DNA of 64,000 nucleotides from Pseudomonadota bacterium (GTDB lineage Bacteria; Pseudomonadota; Gammaproteobacteria; Nitrosococcales; Methylophagaceae). The position numbers were made by a program, and so were the translations under genes. The stretch spans positions 1-64,000 of the forward strand of contig JALIBN010000003.1 of NCBI GenBank assembly GCA_030576275.1. Direction: 5' to 3'. This document shows, in pieces, positions 43,040 through 51,622 of this stretch (position 1 is its first letter; each line of letters begins with the position of its first letter). The notes beneath the pieces were generated by a model that did not search any database, was not told where the DNA came from, and worked only from the letters and a program-made list of their open reading frames with translations.

Positions 43040-44193
43040 AATATTGCTCCATATGGCCAGTTCTCACGAACTACTTGGGCCGGCATTAACTGCATAACCT
43101 CCATAGCAAAACTTCGATCGTCATCATTTAAAGATTGTAAAGCATTGGCACGAAGTAACGTTTGTAATGCCTTACCGAACATGGGCGGGTCAAGCATTTC
43201 ACCGTCAAACTTTATCGCCCCACCCAATAGGGCATCTGCATCAATGGCAGCTTTCAGAATACTAATCTTTTGAGCAATTTCTGTTGGTGACGGTGTATAG
43301 GCAACTTTACATAAATGTATATGGCTAGGATGAATAACTTGCTTGCCGGTGAGTCCCATTGCGGTCTCTTCACAGGCATGCTTATAAACAACACGTGACT
43401 CCTCTTCTCCATGAAGATCTAACCATCGTCTAACATCATTGGGTTCTATAAATTTTTCTGGCATGCTTGATGAACCTATTAAGGTTTCAACACCGCCGAT
43501 AACTCCCTTACCAGCAATTCGCGCTTCAAACATGATTTGGTATAAGAAGTATTTAAGCTCTTCTGTCCAATGTTCAGGGGTAATGTGAATACCCATAGCT
43601 TTAGAAAAGTCGTGGATCCCAAATACAACATGTTTAACGGTGGAATATTGCATCAAGTCAGGGGCGATTTTGAGCGATTTAGGGTGCTCAATAATCGGTT
43701 GAATGGTTATTTTATTGTTCATACCGACAAGCAAATTTGAGAGATCTCTTACCTCTGCCGCACCATAAGCTTCACCCGCTTTCGATAACATTACAACATC
43801 AATACAGTCAGCCATATCACTAACCAATTGCATATCAAGTTCATATTCACGAGTACGAAATGGATTAACTCTTATTGCAATCGTCACTTTTTTATTATAT
43901 TGACGAAGTTCAGCTAATTCTTGACGCAATAAAGTTCGACTCATTTCTTTTTGACGACAACCATCTTCTAAATCAAAAATTAAAGTATGAGCTTGTGTCT
44001 CATAGGCATGTCTTTTCAGACGTAAAGCTGCGGCCTCTATGTCTTCATATATACCTTGTTGAGGTGAATATTTGACCGGAGGATAATAGAGCTGAATCCC
44101 AGGCCAATGGTCGCCTAATACACTTGAGTTAAACACTCGGCAAAAATCGACATCGGCATATGGTTCAGCGTAGGAATTGTTTCTATTTTCCAT
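43036..44193 (-). CDS. HpcH/HpaI-family CoA-ester lyase-like protein (CitE-related, long form)
   Basis: I place the start at ATG 44193 (MENRN), which has AGAGGG seven bases upstream; the track's earlier start lacks this. The TIM barrel has the metal and substrate motifs FDLEDGCRQKEMSR, IIEHPKSLKI and VFGIHDFSKAMG, with KQVIHPSHI late in the barrel. It carries about 50 extra N-terminal residues and a long C-terminal part, making it about 385 residues, against about 290-320 for CitE and malyl-CoA lyase. A reaction on a CoA ester (cleavage or hydrolysis) is likely; substrate unknown. Confidence 0.75.
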   Translation of the reverse strand: MENRNNSYAEPYADVDFCRVFNSSVLGDHWPGIQLYYPPVKYSPQQGIYEDIEAAALRLKRHAYETQAHTLIFDLEDGCRQKEMSRTLLRQELAELRQYNKKVTIAIRVNPFRTREYELDMQLVSDMADCIDVVMLSKAGEAYGAAEVRDLSNLLVGMNNKITIQPIIEHPKSLKIAPDLMQYSTVKHVVFGIHDFSKAMGIHITPEHWTEELKYFLYQIMFEARIAGKGVIGGVETLIGSSSMPEKFIEPNDVRRWLDLHGEEESRVVYKHACEETAMGLTGKQVIHPSHIHLCKVAYTPSPTEIAQKISILKAAIDADALLGGAIKFDGEMLDPPMFGKALQTLLRANALQSLNDDDRSFAMEVMQLMPAQVVRENWPYGAIL

Positions 44194-44282
44194 ATTTTTA
44201 CCCTCTTTATCTCTATGTTGGTCATAGCTATTTTTCAATCTGCAGAACCTGAATAATTACGAAACCTTGTTACTACAGTTGT

Positions 44283-45497
44283 CTAGTCGTCACGCGCGGC
44301 TTGTTCAACAGCGCTCGATACTCTGTTCAATAATCTTGGATCAAAAGGTTTAGGAATAATGTATGATTTCCCAAAACTCAATTCATCAAGATTGTAAGCG
44401 GCCAAAACATCTTCAGGGATAGGCTCACGCGCCAACTTAGCTAAAGCATGAACCGCCGCAATTTGCATTTTTTGAGTAATTTGAGTTGCCTGCGCATCCA
44501 AAGCACCACGAAATAGATAAGGAAAACATAATGCATTATTCACTTGGTTTGGAAAGTCAGAACGTCCTGTTGCCATAATTAAATCGTCACGAATAGCATG
44601 TGCAAGCTCTGGGAGTATTTCTGGATCTGGATTTGCCAAAGCGAAAACTACAGGATTTGTAGCCATAGACTTTAATAATTCAGCATCTAAGGTATTAGCA
44701 GCAGAAACCCCAATAAATACATCAGCACCTATCATCGCATCGGCAAGCGTTCGCTTCGGGGTATCTCTTACTAGGTCTTCCACCTCTTGATGAATATCAG
44801 TTCGTTCATCATGTATTACACCTTTGCGATTAACCATAGTGATATTGGTTGCCCCCATGGCACGTAACATTCTTGCCGTTGCCACACCCGCGGCACCAGC
44901 GCCAAGAAAGACGATCTCTACGACTGTAAGATCTTTATTTTGTAATTCAAGTGCATTTAGCAAGGCCGCACAAATAATTACTGCGGTGCCATGTTGATCA
45001 TCGTGAAATACAGGAATATTTAATCGTTCACGCAGTTCGCGTTCTATTCTAAAGCAATGAGGCGCAGCAATATCTTCTAGGTTTATTCCGCCAAATGTCG
45101 GTGAAATATTAACCACGGTTTCAATAAAGCTTTCAATTGAAGGTGCGGTCACTTCAATATCAAATACATCAATATTGGCAAACTGTTTAAATAATACTGC
45201 TTTACCTTCCATCACCGGTTTGCTAGCCAATGACCCCACATTACCTAAACCTAACACGGCCGTTCCATCGGTTATAACAGCCACTAAATTACCTTTATTG
45301 GTATATTTATACGCATTACGAGGATCAGCTTCGATCTCTTTAACTGGCACAGCGACACCTGGTGTATATGCAAGAGAAAGGTCATCCGCGGTAACACAAG
45401 GTTTTGTGGATTCAACCGACAATTTTCCAGGTCGGGGAAACTGATGATAATTGAGTGCCCTTGTTTTCAAATCTTGATACTGTTCTGGACTATTCAC
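44283..45497 (-). CDS. Malic enzyme (short, without phosphotransacetylase domain)
   Basis: This 404-residue protein is a complete malic-enzyme core: YTPGVAVPVKEI, TDGTAVLGLGNVGSLASKPV, metal and substrate motif NLEDIAAPHCF, FHDDQHGTA and nucleotide-binding VFLGAGAAGVATARML. It decarboxylates malate to pyruvate with NAD or NADP. The C-terminal Pta-like domain of MaeB is absent. It lies three bases after the GntR gene, so it shares its regulation; in this context it would drain C4 acids made by the cluster to pyruvate. Confidence 0.93.
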   Translation of the reverse strand: MNSPEQYQDLKTRALNYHQFPRPGKLSVESTKPCVTADDLSLAYTPGVAVPVKEIEADPRNAYKYTNKGNLVAVITDGTAVLGLGNVGSLASKPVMEGKAVLFKQFANIDVFDIEVTAPSIESFIETVVNISPTFGGINLEDIAAPHCFRIERELRERLNIPVFHDDQHGTAVIICAALLNALELQNKDLTVVEIVFLGAGAAGVATARMLRAMGATNITMVNRKGVIHDERTDIHQEVEDLVRDTPKRTLADAMIGADVFIGVSAANTLDAELLKSMATNPVVFALANPDPEILPELAHAIRDDLIMATGRSDFPNQVNNALCFPYLFRGALDAQATQITQKMQIAAVHALAKLAREPIPEDVLAAYNLDELSFGKSYIIPKPFDPRLLNRVSSAVEQAARDD

Positions 45498-45500
45498 AAT

Positions 45501-46235
45501 TTACTCCAAAGAATTCATATAATGTTGTTCATCAGTAACACACAAGCCTAAACGCCATTCCATTGGTTTATCTCCATAGGTATAAGCAACTCGTTCGATA
45601 CTAAGCAAAGGAAATCCAGGCTCTATATTAAGAAGCTCTGCTTGTTGTTTTGTGGCCATAACTGCGGATAATTTTTCTTCTGCCCTTACCATTGGTACGC
45701 CATACAAAGTTTCATACATACTATAAAGTGAACCGTTATTCTCTTTGATTTTGGTCGCATTCAGTCCCTTGAATGATTTGGCTTGGACGATGATGTAGTC
45801 AAGAATGACTGGCCGTTGCGAAAAGGTAAGTAATCGTTTGATCTCAATAATAGCTGTGCCAATTTTCAAACCAGTTAACTTTGCAATTTCTGCATTTACT
45901 TTTATACGGTTACATTCAAGTAATTCGTTTTCGAGTAGTTCTTTACTGCCATCGGCAGACGTTAATCTTAAAAAACGTAACTTGCTGTTTTGTTCTTTAT
46001 GGGTTGATACAAAGGTACCTTTGCCTTGGCGACGTACAACAATATTTTCTTTCGCCAACGCGTCAATCGCTTTTCTCACCGTACCTTGACTAACCCCATA
46101 GCGTGCGGCTAAGTCCATTTCACTAGGAATACTTTCTCCAGGTTTCCACTCACCAGCAATAAGACTATCGGTCAGCACAGACTTAATTTGTTCATAAAGA
46201 GGTCTAAACACCAACGTGCTATTCATGTTGCTCAT
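45501..46235 (-). CDS. GntR-family (HutC/UTRA subfamily) transcriptional regulator
   Basis: The N-terminal winged helix (IPSEMDLAARYGVSQGTVRK, RRQGKGTFV) and C-terminal UTRA ligand domain (GTAIIEIKRLLTFSQRPVIL, SLYSMYETLYGVPMVRAEEK) define the HutC type. I prefer ATG 46235 (MSNMNST), which has AAGGAAAG just upstream, over the track's 46268. It is first in the leftward operon with malic enzyme, lyase and CoA ligase, and lies next to palindromic sites upstream of both arms of the cluster, so it probably controls both and itself. Confidence 0.9.
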   Translation of the reverse strand: MSNMNSTLVFRPLYEQIKSVLTDSLIAGEWKPGESIPSEMDLAARYGVSQGTVRKAIDALAKENIVVRRQGKGTFVSTHKEQNSKLRFLRLTSADGSKELLENELLECNRIKVNAEIAKLTGLKIGTAIIEIKRLLTFSQRPVILDYIIVQAKSFKGLNATKIKENNGSLYSMYETLYGVPMVRAEEKLSAVMATKQQAELLNIEPGFPLLSIERVAYTYGDKPMEWRLGLCVTDEQHYMNSLE

Positions 46236-46285
46236 ACTCTTTCCTTGGTTTTTTACTTTAGTAACCATCTTATCTCATCACCACA

Positions 46286-46299
46286 GTCTTATATAAGAC
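46286..46299. promoter_or_regulatory. Palindromic operator O1, upstream of the GntR gene
   Basis: GTCTTATATAAGAC is a perfect 14-base palindrome, 50 bases before the preferred GntR start and next to a TATAGT on the minus strand that could be its -10 element. A near-identical copy lies at 46438. Symmetry and spacing fit autoregulation by the HutC-type protein. Confidence 0.7.
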
Positions 46300-46437
46300 A
46301 CTATAAAAACACATCTTCAAAAGAAACACTAAAACACCTGGTATATGGTGATAGCTTCTAAATATCACTTATCTCTCTCTACAAAATGACTTCAATAGTA
46401 ATTTATACCAGTTCAATTGACATGTCTAGTGTTTTAT

Positions 46438-46451
46438 ATCTTATATAAGAC
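46438..46451. promoter_or_regulatory. Palindromic operator O2, upstream of the rightward operon
   Basis: ATCTTATATAAGAC differs from the O1 palindrome at one of 14 bases and sits 12 bases before the -35 box of the rightward promoter. The extended symmetry (TATCTTATATAAGACATA) is similar. The two copies, about 150 bases apart, mark both arms of the divergent cluster. Confidence 0.7.
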
Positions 46452-46463
46452 ATAAGATAAAGA

Positions 46464-46493
46464 TTGACACAATAAATCAGACTGGCATAGAAT
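46464..46493 (+). promoter_or_regulatory. Sigma-70 promoter of the lyase-hydratase-prpBCD operon
   Basis: TTGACA (46464-46469) and TAGAAT (46488-46493) are separated by 18 bases. The start codon of the first gene is 50 bases beyond, with AGAAAGG as ribosome site. O2 lies just upstream, so binding there could block or aid polymerase access. Confidence 0.7.
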
Positions 46494-46543
46494 GAATTCA
46501 TCAATCAATTGCCTAATAGATCATCGTTATAGAAAGGTGCCTT

Positions 46544-47425
46544 ATGAACGACTATTTTCGACCACGCCGCTCCATGCTTTATATACCTGGCTGCAATCAA
46601 CACTATCTTGAAAAAGCGCTGACTATGAATGTTGATTCAGTTATTTTAGATTTAGGAGCCCCAATCTTGCTCTCTGCAAAGGAGACTTCTCGTAAAAATG
46701 TGGTTGAAGCACTAAAAAAAGGAGGGCTAGCTCCTCGCGAGGTAGTGGTAAGAGTCAACGACCTTGATTCAAAATGGGGATATGACGATGTAAATGCCAT
46801 AGCAAATCTTAGTGCCGATGCCATTCTATTTTCAAATATCGAAAATCACGACGATGTAATGAAAGCACTCAAAGCATTGGATGATGCCGGTAATTCTGAT
46901 ATCCCGATTATGGTAATGATCGAGAGCCCACTGGCTGTACTTCACGCCGAAGAAATTGCAAAATCTTCCGATCGTATTGCTTGTATGATTATGGCGACAT
47001 CGGACCTTATTTCAGATTTGCATGCACGTCCGACCTATGAACGTACTGCAATCTTAGCTAGCTTATCACTTGTTGTGCTTGCTGCTCGTGCTTATGGTAG
47101 AGCTGTTGTTGATGGCATTCACAGTGATCTTAAAGATATGCAAGCGTTTGAATACGCGTGTCGTATTGGTCGAGACATGGGCTTTGATGGAAAGTCACTC
47201 GTTCATCCCTTCCAATTACCTTATGCAAATGAAGCATACACACCAAAACCAGCAGAAGTTGAATCTGCTAAAGAAATTATTGCGGCATTGAGCGCAGCAA
47301 ACGCAGCAGGAAGAGGCACGGTGTTAGTGAACGGACGATTGGTAGAGCATCACCATGTTACGGCAGCAAAACGCTTCTTAGAACTCAGTGAGATGATTAA
47401 TAAAATGGGTATCGATAATGACTAA
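46544..47425 (+). CDS. CitE/HpcH-family protein with altered acidic motif
   Basis: The 293-residue TIM-barrel protein begins RPRRSMLYIPGCNQHYLEKA as in CitE/citramalyl-CoA lyases, and retains IMVMIESPLAVLHAEEI and GKSLVHPFQLPYANEAYTP. The usual DLEDAV motif, however, reads DSVILDLGAPILLSAKETSR, so the adjacent Glu-Asp pair is missing, and the loop holding the second metal Asp is MATSDLISDL in place of GTNDL. Catalytic ability or substrate may therefore differ. It is first in the rightward operon and overlaps the hydratase by eight bases. Confidence 0.75.
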   Translation: MNDYFRPRRSMLYIPGCNQHYLEKALTMNVDSVILDLGAPILLSAKETSRKNVVEALKKGGLAPREVVVRVNDLDSKWGYDDVNAIANLSADAILFSNIENHDDVMKALKALDDAGNSDIPIMVMIESPLAVLHAEEIAKSSDRIACMIMATSDLISDLHARPTYERTAILASLSLVVLAARAYGRAVVDGIHSDLKDMQAFEYACRIGRDMGFDGKSLVHPFQLPYANEAYTPKPAEVESAKEIIAALSAANAAGRGTVLVNGRLVEHHHVTAAKRFLELSEMINKMGIDND

Positions 47426-48512
47426 ATTAACTACTAACCACAACCGATATTTCGAAGATTTCGAACTCGGCGAAACAATATTACATGCAACTCCTCGCAC
47501 CATTACTGAAGGAGATGCATCGCTCTATATTGGCTTAACGGGTTCTAGGCATATTCTTCATTGTGCACAGCCTGTTGCTCATTCACTTGGTTACGAAGAC
47601 AAAACCATTGATGACCTGTTGGCCTTTCATATTGCCTTTGGCAAAACGGTACCTGACATATCGGTGAATGCAGTCGCCAATCTTGGTTATGCTGAAATCA
47701 CATTCGATCATCCAATTTATGCTGGCGATACGCTTACAACAAGCTCAACCGTTATTGGCGTTAAAGAAAACTCCACTAAACGTAATGGTATAGTCTATGT
47801 CCGATCAACTGCGTTAAATCAAAATCATAAACAAGTCTTATCTTGGGTACGTTGGGTAATGATACATAAACGCGATTTTGATGCGCCAGCACCTAAAACG
47901 GTTATTCCAGAATTATCACAATTTGTAACGGCTGAAAATTTGCCTGTATTTAGTCATTTAGATGCCAAATATTTTGATATCACAACCACAGGTTCAGCCA
48001 AGTTGTGGGACGACTATGTAGCAGGTGAACGTATTAATCATCCTGCAGGTATGACAGTTGATGATAGCGACCACACACTGGCCACTAAACTTTACCAGAA
48101 CAATGCCAAACTTCATTTCGATGACTTAATGATGAAATCGACCAGCTTTGGTCGAAGATTGATGTATGGCGGACATGTTATTTCAATTTGTCGTGCACTC
48201 AGTTACGAAGGTCTTGAAAATGCGATCTCAATTGCCGCTATCAATTCCGGTACACACAGCAATCCAAGTTTTGGTGGCGACACCTTCTATTGTTGGACTG
48301 AAGTCCTAGAAAAGTGGACATTACCAAAACGTAACGATATAGGTGCATTGCGCCTACGTATGGTTGGCATAAAAAATCAAACTGCTGACAGTCTAGCGAG
48401 CACCAAAATCATTGTAGATAACAAAAAACAATGTCATCCCAATGTAGTGCTCGACCTTGACTACACGGTACTGATACCTCGCAGATCAAATCAAGATAAG
48501 GAATTACTATGA
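47418..48512 (+). CDS. MaoC-type double hot-dog hydratase, resembling mesaconyl-CoA hydratase
   Basis: The 364-residue protein has two hot-dog domains (about 1-165 and 190-350). The opening RYFEDFELGETILHATPRTI and FGKTVPDISVNAVANLGYAE, then SWVRWVMIHKRD, resemble mesaconyl-C1-CoA hydratase/beta-methylmalyl-CoA dehydratase (Mcd/Mch) of Rhodobacter and Chloroflexus from memory of that family. Such enzymes interconvert mesaconyl-CoA and beta-methylmalyl-CoA. The gene overlaps both neighbours (8 and 4 bases), which are lyase-family proteins, as expected for this chemistry. Subfamily assignment is moderate; a different branched enoyl-CoA is possible. Confidence 0.7.
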   Translation: MTKLTTNHNRYFEDFELGETILHATPRTITEGDASLYIGLTGSRHILHCAQPVAHSLGYEDKTIDDLLAFHIAFGKTVPDISVNAVANLGYAEITFDHPIYAGDTLTTSSTVIGVKENSTKRNGIVYVRSTALNQNHKQVLSWVRWVMIHKRDFDAPAPKTVIPELSQFVTAENLPVFSHLDAKYFDITTTGSAKLWDDYVAGERINHPAGMTVDDSDHTLATKLYQNNAKLHFDDLMMKSTSFGRRLMYGGHVISICRALSYEGLENAISIAAINSGTHSNPSFGGDTFYCWTEVLEKWTLPKRNDIGALRLRMVGIKNQTADSLASTKIIVDNKKQCHPNVVLDLDYTVLIPRRSNQDKELL

Positions 48513-49513
48513 CAAATTTAACTCATCCTAGCGATGCACTATTTGATGGCGAACGCTCATTTCCGATAATTCCTAGTTGTGAACACTTTGCGGGAAGCGA
48601 AAAACTGATCCTGAAGGCACTTTCATTACAAGATTCACTGGGTCCTATTTTCGATATCACCTGTGATTGTGAAGATGGTGCTGCCGCAGGCACGGAACGT
48701 GAACATGCCGCAATGATTGTACGGATCCTGACCTCAGAAGCCAATAAGCACAAAATGGCAGGAACCCGGATCCATGACTTTAGTCACAGTGCTTGGAGAC
48801 AAGATGTCGATATATTGGTCGGTGGCGCCGGTAATATACTCAGCTATATCACCATACCTAAAGCGACTAAAGTAGCACAAGTTTCCGAAATGATTGGCTA
48901 TATTCAATATGTTGCTAAACAAAATGGCATCACTAGAACAATCCCAATACATGTCCTTATAGAAACACATGGTGCCTTACATGATGCCTATGAGATCGCG
49001 GGATTACCTTGGATGCAGGTACTAGACTTTGGTTTAATGGATTTCGTTAGTGCACATAATGGAGCTATTCCAGCGAGTGCCATGCGAAGTCCAGGACAAT
49101 TTGAACATAAGTTATTAGCAAGAGCTAAAGCCGAAGTGGTCTCTGCGGCTCTTGCCAATGGCGTAGTGCCAGCACATAACGTAACCTTGGACTTAAAAAA
49201 TACCGAGGTTACTTATGCAGATGCCGCACAGGCTCGCAATGACTTTGGGTTTTTAAGAATGTGGAGCATTTACCCAACCCAAATTTCTGCAATTGTCGAT
49301 GCTATGAAACCGAATTACAGCGAAGTGATTGATGCTTGTAATATCCTATTGGCCGCACAACAAGCGGATTGGGGACCACTACAATATGAAGGTGAGCTCC
49401 ATGACCGAGCAACCTATCGTTATTTCTGGCAATTATTACAACAAGCTCAGAAAACAGGTATTGAATTACCAGAACAAGCTCAAAAAGCTTTTTTCTCTGG
49501 GGATCAATCATGA
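48509..49513 (+). CDS. HpcH/HpaI-family aldolase/CoA-ester lyase (third paralogue)
   Basis: This TIM-barrel lyase of 334 residues has the motif [30 protein letters not shown] with the metal-binding Glu, [20 protein letters not shown] with the Asp, and [16 protein letters not shown] near the end. Its motifs differ from those of the two other paralogues in the cluster, so it is not a recent duplicate. It is translationally coupled to both the hydratase and prpB by four-base overlaps. Beta-methylmalyl-CoA or malyl-CoA cleavage would fit the neighbours; this is inference. Confidence 0.75.
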   Translation: MTNLTHPSDALFDGERSFPIIPSCEHFAGSEKLILKALSLQDSLGPIFDITCDCEDGAAAGTEREHAAMIVRILTSEANKHKMAGTRIHDFSHSAWRQDVDILVGGAGNILSYITIPKATKVAQVSEMIGYIQYVAKQNGITRTIPIHVLIETHGALHDAYEIAGLPWMQVLDFGLMDFVSAHNGAIPASAMRSPGQFEHKLLARAKAEVVSAALANGVVPAHNVTLDLKNTEVTYADAAQARNDFGFLRMWSIYPTQISAIVDAMKPNYSEVIDACNILLAAQQADWGPLQYEGELHDRATYRYFWQLLQQAQKTGIELPEQAQKAFFSGDQS

Positions 49514-50397
49514 GCAAGATACTATCTGCTGGAGCAAAATTTAGACTAGCTGTATTAGATGAACAACCTTTGCAAGTCATGGGCGCGATCAATGCCTATC
49601 ATGCTCGCCTTGCCACTCAGGTTGGTTACAAAGCCTTATATATTTCTGGCGGTGGTGTCGCCGCTGGTTCATTAGGCATACCTGACCTAGGAATCACCAC
49701 ACTTGATGATGTGTTAACGGATGTGCAGCGGATAACTAATGTTACCGATCTGCCCGTATTAGTTGATATTGACACTGGATTTGGCGGTGCTTTTAATATT
49801 GCCCGAACTATCAAATCAATGATTAAAGCAGGTGCCGCAGCCGTTCATATCGAAGACCAAGTTCAAGAAAAACGTTGTGGCCACAGACCGAATAAAGCCA
49901 TCGTCAGCCAATCTGAAATGGTGGATCGCATTAAAGCCGCCGTAGATGCTAGAACCGATGATGATTTTGTCATTATGGCTCGAACTGATGCACTTGCAGT
50001 AGAAGGTTTACAGTCAGCAATTGATCGCGCCAGTGCTTGTGTAGAAGCTGGTGCTGACATGATATTTCCTGAAGCAATAACTGATTTAGCTATGTATCGT
50101 CAGTTTGCACAGGCAGTTAAGGTTCCCGTGCTTGCCAATATCACTGAATTTGGCACTACTCCGCTCTTTACGGTTGAACAATTAGCGCAATATGAGGTGG
50201 GCTTAGTGCTATATCCCTTAACGGCTTTCCGGGCGATGAATCAGGCCGCGTTAAAAGTTTATCAATCCGTTCGTGAACATGGCACACAACAACATGTCAT
50301 CGAACTGATGCAATCGCGTAACGAGCTCTATGACTATCTCGATTACCACAGCTATGAACAAAAATTAGATCAATTATTTTCTGCTGAAAAAAAGTAA
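49510..50397 (+). CDS. prpB: 2-methylisocitrate lyase
   Basis: The 295-residue protein aligns end to end with Prp[36 protein letters not shown], the catalytic Cys loop [41 protein letters not shown] and [12 protein letters not shown]. It cleaves 2-methylisocitrate to pyruvate and succinate, the last step of the methylcitrate cycle. It overlaps the upstream lyase-family gene by four bases (ATGA), so it belongs to the same transcript as the hydratase and lyases. Confidence 0.97.
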   Translation: MSKILSAGAKFRLAVLDEQPLQVMGAINAYHARLATQVGYKALYISGGGVAAGSLGIPDLGITTLDDVLTDVQRITNVTDLPVLVDIDTGFGGAFNIARTIKSMIKAGAAAVHIEDQVQEKRCGHRPNKAIVSQSEMVDRIKAAVDARTDDDFVIMARTDALAVEGLQSAIDRASACVEAGADMIFPEAITDLAMYRQFAQAVKVPVLANITEFGTTPLFTVEQLAQYEVGLVLYPLTAFRAMNQAALKVYQSVREHGTQQHVIELMQSRNELYDYLDYHSYEQKLDQLFSAEKK

Positions 50398-50445
50398 CGG
50401 GGCAAGGACGTATTGCCTAATTGATTTGCAAGAGAGGATAAGACA

Positions 50446-51585
50446 ATGACTGAAGTTAAAAAGAAAAAAGGCGTGACCCTCGCCGGTATTGCTGCCGGCA
50501 CAACAGCGGTTTGTACCGTTGGTCATAGCGGTAATGACTTACATTACCGTGGTTATGACATATTAGAACTAGCATCCAAAGCCACGTTTGAAGAAGTAGC
50601 TCATTTACTAATTTATGGTGAGCTTCCTACTCAGGATCAATTGACTAATTATCATAAAAAATTAAAACAGCTTCGTAGTCTGCCTGTTGCTCTAAAAACC
50701 ATCCTCGAAAATTTACCATCAAATGCACATCCTATGGATGTAATGCGCACAGCCTGTTCAGCACTGGGTACGATTGAACTAGAGGATCAAAGCCATTCAA
50801 TTGAAGGTGCTCAACATATTGCAGATCGTTTGATTGCTTGTTTTGGTTCTGTTTTATTGTATTGGTATCACTTTAGTCAAAATGGCAAACGCATTGAATT
50901 AGAAACTGATGATGATTCAATCGCAGCCCATTTCTTACATCTACTTCATGGTGAGGCACCTTCAGCGTTACATATTGAGGCGATGAATGAATCACTAGTG
51001 TTATATGCCGAACATGAATTCAACGCTTCTACATTTTCAGCGCGTGTCATCGCCGGCACCTTATCTGATATTTACTCTGCCATCACCGGCGCAATCGGTG
51101 CTTTAAGTGGACCAAAACATGGTGGTGCAAATGAAGCTGCCATGGAAATAATTCAACGCTACGCATCACCAGATGATGCAGAAAAAGACATTATGCAGCG
51201 CATCGCCAACAAAGAAATAATTATTGGTTTTGGTCATCCTGTTTATACTATTTCTGATCCTCGTAATGTTGCTATTAAAGAGGTTTCTCGCCGCTTATGT
51301 GAAGCGGGTGGCAATATTAACTTATTCAATATTTCAGAAAGAATTGAACAAGTTATGTGGCGCGAGAAAAAGATGTTTCCTAATCTTGATTGGTACAGCG
51401 CTTCCAGTTACCACATGATGGGAATACCGACTAGTTTCTTCACGCCAATCTTTGTTATTTCGCGCATTACTGGATGGGCGGCTCACATCATTGAACAGCG
51501 TATTGATAATAAGATTATTAGGCCTAATGCAGATTATATAGGCCCTGAAGAAAGACCATTTATTCATTTAAAAGCACGTTCTTAA
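50446..51585 (+). CDS. prpC: 2-methylcitrate synthase
   Basis: This is a type II citrate-synthase-fold protein of 379 residues with [17 protein letters not shown] near the start, [14 protein letters not shown], the catalytic residues in [14 protein letters not shown] (His) and [14 protein letters not shown] (His), and the C-terminal [14 protein letters not shown]. The opening and the short length agree with PrpC rather than GltA. It condenses propionyl-CoA with oxaloacetate. A GAGAGGA ribosome site precedes the start. Clear placement between prpB and prpD. Confidence 0.97.
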   Translation: MTEVKKKKGVTLAGIAAGTTAVCTVGHSGNDLHYRGYDILELASKATFEEVAHLLIYGELPTQDQLTNYHKKLKQLRSLPVALKTILENLPSNAHPMDVMRTACSALGTIELEDQSHSIEGAQHIADRLIACFGSVLLYWYHFSQNGKRIELETDDDSIAAHFLHLLHGEAPSALHIEAMNESLVLYAEHEFNASTFSARVIAGTLSDIYSAITGAIGALSGPKHGGANEAAMEIIQRYASPDDAEKDIMQRIANKEIIIGFGHPVYTISDPRNVAIKEVSRRLCEAGGNINLFNISERIEQVMWREKKMFPNLDWYSASSYHMMGIPTSFFTPIFVISRITGWAAHIIEQRIDNKIIRPNADYIGPEERPFIHLKARS

Positions 51586-51622
51586 GCTTTATTAGTCACT
51601 CATTTAGTTACAAGGATTCACT

